DNA of 64,000 nucleotides from Morganella psychrotolerans_C (lineage in GTDB: Bacteria; Pseudomonadota; Gammaproteobacteria; Enterobacterales; Enterobacteriaceae), in NCBI RefSeq assembly GCF_965118875.1, contig NZ_CBCPJD010000006.1, positions 124,001 through 188,000 of the forward strand. The letters are read 5' to 3'. How positions within the stretch are numbered: position 1 is the stretch's first letter; the number at the start of each line of letters is the position of its first letter. Below are positions 43,955-52,473 of this stretch, piece by piece. The position numbers were made by a program, and so were the translations under genes. The notes below the pieces were generated by a model, which had not been told where the DNA came from, did no database searches, and saw only the letters and a program-made list of their open reading frames with translations.

Positions 43955-44081
43955 TATACCCTTATTTATTCAAACTGCAGGTGTGTTGGCTGCGGTCAGC
44001 CCACCGGGTCACATAGTTTACCTATGCTCCCCGTCTGTCTTTCCTTGCCGCCTGCCTGCATCCTGAATGACGTTGGGTATA
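43955..44081. repeat. long-form palindromic repeat between tpl and tutB
   Basis: Left end TATACCCTTATTTATTCA, centre ACCGGGTCACATAGTTTACC, right end TGAATGACGTTGGGTATA; 127 bp. It lies in the 5' leader of tutB. Confidence 0.9.
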
Positions 44082-44096
44082 TAAGATGCAGAGACA

Positions 44097-44127
44097 AAAA
44101 AGCCCCATTAAAGTAATGAGGCCTTTG
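44097..44127 (-). terminator. intrinsic terminator after tpl
   Basis: On the minus strand GGCCTCATTA-CTT-TAATGGGGCTTTTTT, about 12 nt after the stop. It would cut most transcription before tutB. Confidence 0.8.
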
Positions 44128-44138
44128 TCACCAATTTG

Positions 44139-45509
44139 TTATACGTAATCAAAGCGTGCAGTAAAGAAGCGCAGCTGCTTAGGCTCATAAATGAACTTCA
44201 GCCCTTTAATATCTTCTTTATGTTTGAACAGCTTGATAATACCGTCAGCAACCAGATCCATGTGCGCATAAGTGTAAACACGACGAGGAATAGTCAGACG
44301 AACAGTCTCAAGCTTAGGACGGTGATGGTCGCCGGTTTCTTTATTACGGCCTGCGGAGATAATACCGCGCTCCATTGAACGGACACCGGTTTCCATATAG
44401 ATGCTGGCTGCCAGACTCTGTGCCGGGAATTCATCCTGGGTCAGGTGTGCGCAGAAACGACGTGCATCCAGGAATACTGCGTGACCACCGACAGGCTCAA
44501 CAATCGGTACCCCGGCCGCTTTCAGTTTATCGCCCAGATAACGAACCTGCTTAACGCGGTGCTCGATATATTCAAACTGCATTGCTTCGCGTAAACCAAT
44601 CGCCATTGCTTCCATATCACGACCAGCCAGGCCGCCATAAGAAGGCATTCCTTCATAAACCACAACCAGTTCGCGTGCTGCTGAGAACAGGTCGTCGTCG
44701 TTCATACACAGGAAACCACCAATGTTCACCAGACAGTCTTTTTTACCACTCATGGTACAACCGTCAGCGTAGCTGAACATTTCATGGATGATGTCTTTGA
44801 TGGAGACATCTTCAAAACCTGCTTCCTGCTCTTTGATAAAGTAGGCGTTTTCAACACAACGGGTTGCATCATAGAACACGTTGATTTTGTGTTTATTACA
44901 TAACTGACGGACTTCACGCATGTTTGCCATGGAAACCGGCTGACCACCTGCCAGGTTTACCGTTACTGCCAGGCAGATATACGCAATATTTTCCGCGCCT
45001 TTTTCTGCAATCAGTTTTTCCAGCTTTTTAAGGTCAATGTTGCCTTTGAATTTCACATCCAGGCCGGCATCGTGAGCTTCATCACGCACGATATCAACGA
45101 AGGTGGCACCGTTTTTTTCCTGATGGTAACGGGTGGTAGTGAAGTACATGTTCCCTGCAACATACTGACCCGGTTTAATGGCTAAAGAAGAGAGTAAATT
45201 CTCTGCGCCGCGGCCCTGGTGTGTAGGAATAATGTGTTTAAAGCCAAATAATTCCTGAACAGTTCTTTCCAGGTGGAAGAAGTTTTCACTGCCCGCGTAA
45301 GCTTCATCACCCATCATCATGCCGGCCCATTGCTTATCGGACATGGCATTGGTGCCGCTGTCTGTCAGTAAATCGACATAGACATCTTTGGAATTTAACA
45401 AGAATGTGTTGTAACCGGCCTCTTTCATTCTGTTGATACGCTCTTCGCGAGGGATCATGGAAACAGTTTCAACACTTTTAATACGATACGGTTCTGCTGG
45501 ATACATCAT
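44139..45509 (-). CDS. tpl: tyrosine phenol-lyase
   Basis: 456 residues, nearly collinear with recalled Citrobacter freundii tyrosine phenol-lyase: NYPAEP-type start, DLLTDSGTNAMSDKQWAGM, PTHQGRGAENLLS, and the PLP lysine in SGKKDCLVN (about 257). The C-terminus KQLRFFTARFDYV also matches. Thr-124 (MYFTTTRYH) and the Arg of TGVRSMERG (about 381), which mark tyrosine rather than tryptophan specificity, are present. It splits tyrosine into phenol, pyruvate and ammonia with PLP and K+. A CRP-like palindrome lies 270 nt upstream, fitting catabolite control known for tpl. Confidence 0.96.
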   Translation of the reverse strand: MMYPAEPYRIKSVETVSMIPREERINRMKEAGYNTFLLNSKDVYVDLLTDSGTNAMSDKQWAGMMMGDEAYAGSENFFHLERTVQELFGFKHIIPTHQGRGAENLLSSLAIKPGQYVAGNMYFTTTRYHQEKNGATFVDIVRDEAHDAGLDVKFKGNIDLKKLEKLIAEKGAENIAYICLAVTVNLAGGQPVSMANMREVRQLCNKHKINVFYDATRCVENAYFIKEQEAGFEDVSIKDIIHEMFSYADGCTMSGKKDCLVNIGGFLCMNDDDLFSAARELVVVYEGMPSYGGLAGRDMEAMAIGLREAMQFEYIEHRVKQVRYLGDKLKAAGVPIVEPVGGHAVFLDARRFCAHLTQDEFPAQSLAASIYMETGVRSMERGIISAGRNKETGDHHRPKLETVRLTIPRRVYTYAHMDLVADGIIKLFKHKEDIKGLKFIYEPKQLRFFTARFDYV

Positions 45510-45775
45510 GGTAAAATCTCCAATTATTTATAATAATAACTCGATAGTTTACACAGGCATTTACTTGGTTATAAATAGCATGCCCGGTGAATGATATAGC
45601 ATTTGTAAATCCGGTAATTTTCTTGCGTTAATTCAAATTTTATTTATTTACTTTTATTGCTGCTGGTGTAGATGACGTTCTTGTCTGGCTTGAAATCATC
45701 ATGCTCGAAGTGAATTGAAAATGGAATAGAGGCGATATAAATAAAAAAACCAGCATTAATTAAAAGTGTAAACAA

Positions 45776-45791
45776 GGTGATCTATATCACC
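45776..45791. promoter_or_regulatory. candidate CRP (or FNR-like) palindrome upstream of tpl
   Basis: GGTGATCTATATCACC is a near-perfect palindrome resembling TGTGA-N6-TCACA. It lies about 267 nt before the tpl start. Immediately adjacent is AATTAAAAGTGTAAACAA (45758-45775), which recurs at 50289. Confidence 0.5.
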
Positions 45792-46338
45792 AATGTTAAA
45801 ATAATTGTTATTATTCAATATGTTGATAGTTGTTAATGTATTGTTGTATTTTGATTTACTATTTGAGGTAAATTTATTTTTTAAAGTGATGTAAATAGTG
45901 ATAACTCAATGGTTCCCGATATTTATATGATGCTTTCATTCTGTCTTTACTTCCCGGTTATTTATATAGCCATCAAAAATACAAATAGTGCTTTATGAAA
46001 AATAAATGCATCTATCTTTACAGGTATAATAAATTATCAGATGTATTATATTACAATACGCTTTTATAAATTATGCATGCACCTTCTTTTTACATCATTA
46101 TTGGATAGTAAATTTAATATATAACTATAGTTATAATTTCATGTGTATTTTTTGATCAGACGGAAAAACATTGTGATCACGGGGATTTATTAACCTGATT
46201 TTAAGATAAAAATAAAAGTGTGACCCGGATAGGATAAATCTGATGATGAAGATCACAGAGATTATGCTTCGTTACATTTCTCCCGGACATGTACGACAAG
46301 GGAATAACAAAAATATCTAATAAAAGAAGTGAATTGTT

Positions 46339-46536
46339 ATGCAATTTCAATCTTACCTGTTTAGTGATCGTTTTCACGGATTTCACTTTACAGACATGTT
46401 AGCAAAGAAAAATGATGTACCCAAAAGTTTACACCTGATATTGACGGGCTATAACCGAATACCCACTATTGAGTTAACAGCAGAAAGACTATACCTGATG
46501 AATTGGTCGTCAATAAGCAATATATTCGGTTGTTAA
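46339..46536 (+). CDS. doubtful small frame, 65 residues
   Basis: ATG at 46339 preceded by AAGAAGTGA. The product starts MQFQSYLFSDRFHGFHFTDM and has no recognised features. It lies in the AT-rich region between tpl and the GDSL gene, on the opposite strand. It is listed only because the ribosome site is acceptable. Confidence 0.2.
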   Translation: MQFQSYLFSDRFHGFHFTDMLAKKNDVPKSLHLILTGYNRIPTIELTAERLYLMNWSSISNIFGC

Positions 46537-46799
46537 ATCTTGAATTATTTGTTTTTATAGTTTTTACATCTTAGTTGTTTGTTTTTTACGGAAGATGATG
46601 AGGATATCACTACGTAATTATGGCTACGCGGTTCTGTATCAGATTCCGCGAATACAGACGATTATATAAATACAAGAAATGTTAATTATGCAGTAAAGAT
46701 CACGTTTTACTTATTGATCCCGGCAGAAGAAATGCGGCTGTTTATCCACATATTGTGGATTTTGCCTGAAAGCAGGGAAATGGGTCATGTATAAAGTTA

Positions 46800-46828
46800 A
46801 ATGTCCCGCAAAATTGCGGGACATTTAA
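46800..46828. terminator. terminator after the GDSL esterase gene
   Basis: AATGTCCCGC-AAAAT-TGCGGGACATT forms a perfect stem, usable from the minus-strand gene that stops at 46845. Confidence 0.8.
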
Positions 46829-46844
46829 CTACCACAGCAAAATG

Positions 46845-48026
46845 TTAATCAGCGCGGATAACGCTCAGCGGAACGGACTGTGCTACCAGTCTGTGCCCTG
46901 CATTGTTGAGATGAAGGTGATCGCCTGAATCATATTGCGCACTGAGCTGCCGGGGATGTGCCGGATCTCGCACCAGCAGGTCACTGTCAATAACAGCATC
47001 AAATTCACCACTTGTACGTATCCAATGGTTAACCTCCTGCCGAACAGTCTCTTTTTCAGGCTGATAAAAATTTTCCATACCATATTCATCGGTTCCCCGC
47101 AGCGGTACCAGTGTCACACCGGTCATACGGATATTTTTTCCCCGCGCCATACTCAGTAATTGCTGGTAAGCGTTGATCAATACAGCTGCTGCCGGAACGG
47201 AACTTTGCGGATCTAATACTGTTCCCGCTAACCCGATATCATTTAATCCGACCTGTACAATACAGGCACTGACGCCGGGCTGATGAAGGACATCCCGCTC
47301 AAAACGTGACAATGTACTGATGCCTATCCCGTCTTTCAGTAACCGGGAACCCGACTGTCCGGCATTAACCACCGCGATATTTTCTGCAATAAAGCGCTCA
47401 GCCAGAAAATCTGTCCAGCGGCCATAAGTGTCCATTTCCACACCGCTGCCATCAACCATCGAATCACCGATAACCACCAGAGTGCTGTCTGCGGACCCCG
47501 GCTGAACCTGTACACGTTCAATTAAAAGGCGGGAACTGATTGTCTGACCTTCTCCGACTTCTTCTTTGATTGCCTGATTGCCTGCCTCCAGTAAAGAAAA
47601 ATGACGGGCATCCCAATGGAAAGTATTCACCGCGACCGGCTCCGGTAAAAAGATACGCAGACTAATTACGGATAACGGCGGAATGTTCAGCAGAATCTCA
47701 TCACTGTACAGAACGTCCCCGGCAGGAATTGTTGTGCCGATCTGCCCGTTAAACGTGACAGGAACAGCACTGAACAAGCCGGGTACTGAAATATAACTCT
47801 CTCCCGATACCAGCGGTTGTGTGCCGTAACGGTTGGAAAAAAGCAGACGCAGCTTTTGCCCGCCGAGGCTTACCCGCAATGTCTGCCGGAGAGTCTGGTA
47901 ACCTGTGATTACCGGAATGTCCGGCGGAAAGGGAAAAGCGTCGCCCGATGCCGGCTGAGACGTTGACAGCCATGTGCATATCCACTCAGCAGGCAATGGC
48001 GGGGCGAAAGGAACTGAAGATGGCAT
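46845..48026 (-). CDS. SGNH/GDSL-family esterase
   Basis: 393 residues without signal peptide. A beta-rich N-terminal domain (about 1-175) precedes the SGNH hydrolase domain. Block I is VVIGDSMVDGSG (Ser about 189), the Gly block is NAGQSGSR, the Asn block is VGLNDIGLAG and the His block is DSGDHLHLNNAGH. It cleaves an ester of unknown kind, perhaps a sugar acetyl or short acyl ester. It follows the TetR regulator by 31 nt on the same strand and is probably co-transcribed with it. Confidence 0.85.
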   Translation of the reverse strand: MPSSVPFAPPLPAEWICTWLSTSQPASGDAFPFPPDIPVITGYQTLRQTLRVSLGGQKLRLLFSNRYGTQPLVSGESYISVPGLFSAVPVTFNGQIGTTIPAGDVLYSDEILLNIPPLSVISLRIFLPEPVAVNTFHWDARHFSLLEAGNQAIKEEVGEGQTISSRLLIERVQVQPGSADSTLVVIGDSMVDGSGVEMDTYGRWTDFLAERFIAENIAVVNAGQSGSRLLKDGIGISTLSRFERDVLHQPGVSACIVQVGLNDIGLAGTVLDPQSSVPAAAVLINAYQQLLSMARGKNIRMTGVTLVPLRGTDEYGMENFYQPEKETVRQEVNHWIRTSGEFDAVIDSDLLVRDPAHPRQLSAQYDSGDHLHLNNAGHRLVAQSVPLSVIRAD

Positions 48027-48057
48027 CAGAGTGATCCTCCCTGAGATAAAAGCAGGC

Positions 48058-48666
48058 TTAATATGTGTCCGATGCAGCAGTCATGACATCAAACGTACGC
48101 ATAGCGATATCTGTCATCGCCAGCAAGCGTGTCCGGCTGACACCATCACGCGCCTGGATTGAGATCCCGTGCAGCAGTGTTGCGATATAATCGCCGAGAG
48201 CCTGTATATCCGTGTTTTCCGGCAAATCACCAGACTGAACACCTTGCTCAATTCGCTGTATGATGCCCGCCGTCCGTTCCCGGCGATTGTCAGCAAGCCA
48301 GGTCATGAGCGCTTCATTGTCACTGGCGTAATTGGTCAGTGACAACACCACCATACAGCCGCGGGGCTGGTTCTCACGGGTATAGGTTTCAACTGCCCTG
48401 ACAAGGAGCTGCTTTATGGCCTGACGGGTATCCGGCTCGCGCATTGCCGCATCAGCAAAGGCGCCTTCCTCAGACAGATAAAGGGCAACCGCTTCACGGA
48501 ACAGGTTCTCCTTTGAGCCGAAGGCGGCATAAATCCGCGCAGAGGCAATTCCCAGAACAGCAACCAGATCAGATATGGATGTACCTTCATAGCCGCGCTG
48601 CCAGAACACCTGTTTTGCTTTGCGTAATGCCTCTTCACGATCAAATTCTCTTGGTCTGCCTGCCAT
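48058..48666 (-). CDS. TetR-family transcriptional regulator
   Basis: 202 residues. The N-terminal helix-turn-helix reads GRPREFDREEALRKAKQVFWQRGYEGTSISDLVAVLGIASARIYAAFGSKENLF, typical of TetR, with a helical ligand domain after it. It probably represses itself with the GDSL esterase and perhaps the divergent hydrolase at 48911. Three related sequence copies in the intervening DNA could be its operators. Confidence 0.9.
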   Translation of the reverse strand: MAGRPREFDREEALRKAKQVFWQRGYEGTSISDLVAVLGIASARIYAAFGSKENLFREAVALYLSEEGAFADAAMREPDTRQAIKQLLVRAVETYTRENQPRGCMVVLSLTNYASDNEALMTWLADNRRERTAGIIQRIEQGVQSGDLPENTDIQALGDYIATLLHGISIQARDGVSRTRLLAMTDIAMRTFDVMTAASDTY

Positions 48667-48716
48667 GCCATATTCTCCGCCTGAGTAGTGTCAGATAAAT
48701 ACTATCAGTTCTTTAT

Positions 48717-48802
48717 CGATTAACAAATAATTATTTTTTGGTGATTGACAAAGAATTGGGGATCGTTTTAATCTATTCATTGTCGATTGACAAACAATTG
48801 GG
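48717..48802. promoter_or_regulatory. three related operator-like copies between TetR gene and hydrolase
   Basis: CGATTAACAAATAATTA (48717), GATTGACAAAGAATTGGG (48743) and GATTGACAAACAATTGGG (48785). Copies two and three differ at one base and are 42 bp apart, about four helical turns. Copy three also forms a palindrome TTGTCGATTGACAA. They are likely sites of the adjacent TetR-family protein. Confidence 0.6.
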
Positions 48803-48821
48803 TTTTATTCCTCATACGCAA

Positions 48822-48897
48822 TATACCCAACGTCATTCAAGTTGCAGGCGGGCGTAGTGTAGCCAACGAACCTGCAATCTGAATGAATAAGGGTATA
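48822..48897. repeat. palindromic repeat, reverse orientation, upstream of the hydrolase
   Basis: TATACCCAACGTCATTCAAG at the left, TGAATGAATAAGGGTATA at the right, centre GCGGGCGTAGTG; 76 bp. It ends 13 nt before the hydrolase start codon, so it lies in its leader. Confidence 0.88.
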
Positions 48898-48910
48898 CAA
48901 CGGAACAACT

Positions 48911-49882
48911 ATGAATACATTATTTAGTAAGGTATTACTGGCGGCAGCCATGACGTTTGCACTGTACGGCACCGCATCAGCGGAAAGTGTAAAAAATCCG
49001 GATGTGGCATCCGGCGCCGTGTCTGCTCAGTTTAATGAGGCTGATTTTCAGCATCACTATGCCGACGTTGCCGGTCAGCGGATCCATTATGTGACGGCGG
49101 GCAAAGGCGAACCGGTTTTACTTATCCCTGGCTGGCCGCAAACCTGGTATGCATGGCGTTATGTGATGTCCGCTCTGGCTGCAGAAGGGTATATGGCAAT
49201 AGCTGTTGATCCGCCGGGAACCGGTTATTCTGCCCGTCCGGACAGTGGCTATGATACAGGGGCGGTGGCAACCACGTTACATACTATGATGAAGCAACTG
49301 GGTCATACTAAATACTCCGTTGTCGGTCATGATATCGGTATGTGGGTGGGCTACGCGCTGGCTGCTGATTATCCTGCGAATATTAAAAAAATAGCATTAA
49401 CTGAAGCGGTAATACCGGGCCTGGCACCGGCACCGTCCATCTTTGTTGAACCGGAAGAAAATATTTTTCTCTGGCACTTTATGTTTAATCAGGTGCAGGA
49501 TTTACCTGAAATGCTGACAGCCGGAAAAGAGCAGGAATACCTGAATTTTATTTTTGATCACTGGTCTTACCGTCGCGACCGGGTCGCGGCACAAACCTAT
49601 ATAGATGCCTACTCATCACCGGGCGGACTGCGGGCAGGATTTGCCTATTACCGCGCTATCCCGCAAACTATCAGTCAGAACAAACGGCGGGCAGAGAAAA
49701 AACTGATGATGCCGGTTCTGGCAATCGGCGCAGATCACGCGACCCGTGATGCACCGCAGCAGACTTTACAGGGCAGGGCAGTGAATTTGCAGGGTGTGAT
49801 GCTCAGTGAATGCGGTCATTTTGTCACTGAAGAGTGTCCGGAACAGCTTATGGCGGCCTTGTTGCCATTTCTGAATAAATAA
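48911..49882 (+). CDS. exported alpha/beta hydrolase (epoxide hydrolase-like)
   Basis: 323 residues with a signal peptide (...GTASA-E). The fold shows IHYVTAGKGEPVLLIPGWPQTWYAWRYV (oxyanion HGWP-like as PGWP), VDPPGTGYS, a nucleophile position in GHDIGMWVGYA with Asp about 141 as in epoxide hydrolases and haloalkane dehalogenases, and a late GHFVTEECPEQL with the catalytic His. The Asp nucleophile argues against a plain esterase. Substrate unknown. The TetR gene diverges from it. Confidence 0.85.
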   Translation: MNTLFSKVLLAAAMTFALYGTASAESVKNPDVASGAVSAQFNEADFQHHYADVAGQRIHYVTAGKGEPVLLIPGWPQTWYAWRYVMSALAAEGYMAIAVDPPGTGYSARPDSGYDTGAVATTLHTMMKQLGHTKYSVVGHDIGMWVGYALAADYPANIKKIALTEAVIPGLAPAPSIFVEPEENIFLWHFMFNQVQDLPEMLTAGKEQEYLNFIFDHWSYRRDRVAAQTYIDAYSSPGGLRAGFAYYRAIPQTISQNKRRAEKKLMMPVLAIGADHATRDAPQQTLQGRAVNLQGVMLSECGHFVTEECPEQLMAALLPFLNK

Positions 49883-50432
49883 ATGCACCGGCTTAAGCAG
49901 GACGGGGGTATTATTCATTCAGACAATCAGACTATCTTCTTCAGGACAGATTAACCACGCAGGATTTTATTGATGCCGCTTTGTTTATTAACCGGTAGCA
50001 GATTCCTTGGTAATCTATTGAAATTAAATAATATTTTATTTTTTAAAAGCTATCTGTCTTTGCCGGAATATGGTTTTTTTTTATAATTTAACCGGGATCT
50101 GTGATTTCGTTTCAGAACGGTTCAATATTATTATAGGATAATCATCCCGCAGTTTGGTAATACCCAAAACAAAAAGACAATAATAATTATTAAATATAAA
50201 CAATAAATTTAACAACACCTAAAGTAGTAACTGTAGTTATATTTACAACACCAATGTTATTATAACGTTTATAATATAAAAACACTGAAATTAAAAGTGT
50301 AAACAACACCTGGAAAGTTATAAATATTATATTTATAACGTTAATTTTTATCACTAAAAAGTAGTGTTAACACCGGGAAACAAATACAGCGGAGAGGTAT
50401 CAGCCTCTCTGCTGTATATCAATTAATAATAG
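49883..50432. other. 550-nt AT-rich interval between two convergent genes
   Basis: No gene is visible. It is unusual for a stop-to-stop gap: AACACC occurs at 50214, 50247, 50305 and 50369. A perfect 23-nt palindrome lies at 50317-50339 and GTGTTAACAC at 50364-50373. Two stretches are identical to parts of the tpl upstream region. The iclR-side terminator is at its right end. Confidence 0.6.
50384..50417. terminator. hairpin after the iclR-type gene
   Basis: ATACAGCGGAGAGG pairs over 14 bp with CCTCTCTGCTGTAT around a 6-nt loop, 16 nt beyond the regulator stop. The T-tract is weak. Confidence 0.65.
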
Positions 50433-51212
50433 TTAAGGGTTTTGATAAAAATCAACATCCTGAAGTGTGTTCAATTCCTGCTCAATACGATCACGGCTAC
50501 TGAGTAAAACCCGGATAATATCGGTCATTTTTTTATCATTGTTACGAAATGTCGGAATGGAGACACTGATTGCTGCAATAATCTTATTCCTTTGTCGTAA
50601 TGCGACAGCATAGCAGCGGGTTTCTTCATTTATTTCTTTATCATCAACAGCATAGTTGTTATTTTTTACAGTATCAAGCTGATGACGCAGTTCAGCCATT
50701 GTACGAATACTGTATTTTGTCAGTGGTGAAAATCCGTCAGGATAGAGTCTGAGAATATCCTCGTCACTGTAGTTATATATCATTGCTTTTCCCAGTGCAG
50801 AATAAACTGCCGGCAAACGGGTGCCGATATTGGAAATCAGCTGTACTTTTTGTGCTGATTGTACTTTGTCAATATAAAGAACATCGGCGCCATCTAATAT
50901 TCCCATCTGACAGACTTCATTACATTCCTGAACAATGTTATTCATTTCCCGGTGGACCATCTTCAGCCAGTACGACTTCTCAAAAAATGAACGGGAAAGA
51001 ATAGAGCAGGCAATACCCAGATAATAAAGCTGAGTATTTTCATCATAATTAATATAACGACGATCAGCCAGTGTCTTTAATATCGGATAAAGAGTTCCCT
51101 TTAATATTCCGGTCTTTCCTGCAAGCTGAGTAAGTGAAATCCCGGTATTTTCTGCCGCCAAAACACGAAGTACCTCTAATACTCTGATTGTTGGCATATG
51201 TTCCGTAGACAT
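50433..51212 (-). CDS. IclR-family transcriptional regulator
   Basis: 259 residues. The winged helix (VLRVLAAENTGISLTQLAGKTGILKGTLYPILKTLADRRYINYDE) occupies about 10-60, and an IclR effector domain fills the rest, with ISNIGTRLPAVYSALGKAMI and a late Cys-containing NEETRCYAVALRQ near 205. It diverges from an aldolase-permease-dehydratase unit and is the likely regulator, responding to a sugar acid or its breakdown product. Confidence 0.88.
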   Translation of the reverse strand: MSTEHMPTIRVLEVLRVLAAENTGISLTQLAGKTGILKGTLYPILKTLADRRYINYDENTQLYYLGIACSILSRSFFEKSYWLKMVHREMNNIVQECNEVCQMGILDGADVLYIDKVQSAQKVQLISNIGTRLPAVYSALGKAMIYNYSDEDILRLYPDGFSPLTKYSIRTMAELRHQLDTVKNNNYAVDDKEINEETRCYAVALRQRNKIIAAISVSIPTFRNNDKKMTDIIRVLLSSRDRIEQELNTLQDVDFYQNP

Positions 51213-51516
51213 GAATAACCTCCCTGACTGTTTATGCCGTCATTTTAGGTGTAAAGCCCGGCTAAGTAAATCATGGCGGGGAGATTGCCTGTGTTATTAC
51301 TATTCCGGATTACTGCTGACAGATATTAATACCGCCGGGTTGTGATGCTGATCTTATAAATAATAAAAAATACGCGGAGTTTTACGTAAAAATAATCACA
51401 TATCGTAACTAAATCAGGTTATTACCCCTGCTTTCCCTTATTTGGTCAAAATTTGACTCCCTCCTGTTTTTATGGTTACTTAATGTTGTTTTTATTTACT
51501 GATGAGGTTTGTATAT
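51213..51516. promoter_or_regulatory. divergent promoter region with a GTCAAAATTTGAC palindrome
   Basis: About 300 nt between the iclR-type gene and the aldolase gene. GTCAAAATTTGAC (51445-51457) is a perfect 6-1-6 palindrome, 60 nt before the aldolase start, and could be the IclR-type operator. No gene seen. Confidence 0.5.
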
Positions 51517-52434
51517 ATGAACGATATGGGTATGGAAAGTTGTTACATTACACCGGCAGTCACTATTTTTGATAACAAAGGCCGGATAGACACGGAACAA
51601 AACCAGCGTCTTTATGACTCACTGAATGGTCATGTATCCGGATTTGTGGTGATGGGCAGTACCGGGGAGTTTTTCTCACTGAATATGGAGAATGCAAAAA
51701 CACTGATCCGGCTGAGCGGGCAGTACAACAAGGGAGAGATGAAAGTCTATGCAGGTGCCAGCCGCCCTGATGTGAATGAATCGGTTGAACTGGCAAATTA
51801 CGCTTATGAACAGGGCGTTGATGGTGTCATGATCATCAGTCCTTATTATTTTCCGCTGGACGATGAAGGTATTTTCCGGTTTTACAGCGCGATAGCGGAA
51901 CAGACACCCGCCAGAATTTTTATCTACAACTTCCCTGAGCGCACCGGATATTCAGTTTCACCGCAAGTATGTCTGCGTCTTGCGGATAAATACCCGAATA
52001 TCATCGGGATGAAAGATACCATTCCTGACACGCTGCATACATCGCAGGTTATTCAGACAGTGAAAGCGGAGATCCCGCATTTTGAAGTCTATGCAGGATA
52101 TGACAATAATTTCGCACACATAGTACTGGCGGGCGGAAGTGGTTGTATCGGCGGATTGTCTAATATCGTACCGGAATTTTTTGCTTCCTGGATGCGGGCA
52201 TTTTCACAGGGGGATATGGTATCTGTCGCCAGACACCAGCAGCGCGCAGATCAACTGATGGCTGTTTATGGTATTAATTCACCCTTCATCCCGACGTTTA
52301 AAAAAGCCCTGCAACTGAAAGGTATTATTGAGTCCGATTATTGTACACCGCCATTCAGCACTCTGGATGATGTACAGACTGAACAATTAAAACAACTACT
52401 GGCACCGCTGACCAAGCACGCTGACCTTTCCTGA
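51517..52434 (+). CDS. DapA-family class I aldolase/dehydratase
   Basis: 305 residues from the ATG at 51517, which has TGAGG upstream. A TIM barrel of the dihydrodipicolinate synthase family is visible: FVVMGSTGEFFSL (GSTGE pyruvate-binding loop), IYNFPERTGY with the catalytic Tyr near 137, and IIGMKDT with the Schiff-base Lys near 165. Members cleave or dehydrate 2-keto-3-deoxy sugar acids, sialic acid or dihydrodipicolinate. Being beside a UxaA-type dehydratase and an IclR regulator points to a 2-keto-3-deoxy acid, not lysine synthesis. Confidence 0.85.
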   Translation: MNDMGMESCYITPAVTIFDNKGRIDTEQNQRLYDSLNGHVSGFVVMGSTGEFFSLNMENAKTLIRLSGQYNKGEMKVYAGASRPDVNESVELANYAYEQGVDGVMIISPYYFPLDDEGIFRFYSAIAEQTPARIFIYNFPERTGYSVSPQVCLRLADKYPNIIGMKDTIPDTLHTSQVIQTVKAEIPHFEVYAGYDNNFAHIVLAGGSGCIGGLSNIVPEFFASWMRAFSQGDMVSVARHQQRADQLMAVYGINSPFIPTFKKALQLKGIIESDYCTPPFSTLDDVQTEQLKQLLAPLTKHADLS

Positions 52435-52473
52435 TAATAACGAAAGAACATCTTACCCACAGGGAAAACGATC

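Larger units (their letters stand above)
45510..46844. other. 1.3-kb AT-rich intergenic region upstream of tpl
   Basis: Very AT-rich. It includes a CRP-like site (45776-45791), scattered TGTAAA half-sites that might serve TyrR but no full TyrR box, a doubtful small frame (46339-46536) and a terminator for the GDSL gene (46800-46828). Such length suggests a complex control region or a lost gene. Confidence 0.5.

Noticed and set aside
44139..45509. Call of tryptophanase (tnaA) with tnaB
   Set aside because: Sequence follows tyrosine phenol-lyase through its whole length, including Thr-124 and the Arg of TGVRSMERG; no tnaC-like leader was found.
45540..46100. TyrR boxes upstream of tpl
   Set aside because: Several TGTAAA or TTTACA half-sites occur, but none form the TGTAAA-N6-TTTACA arrangement.
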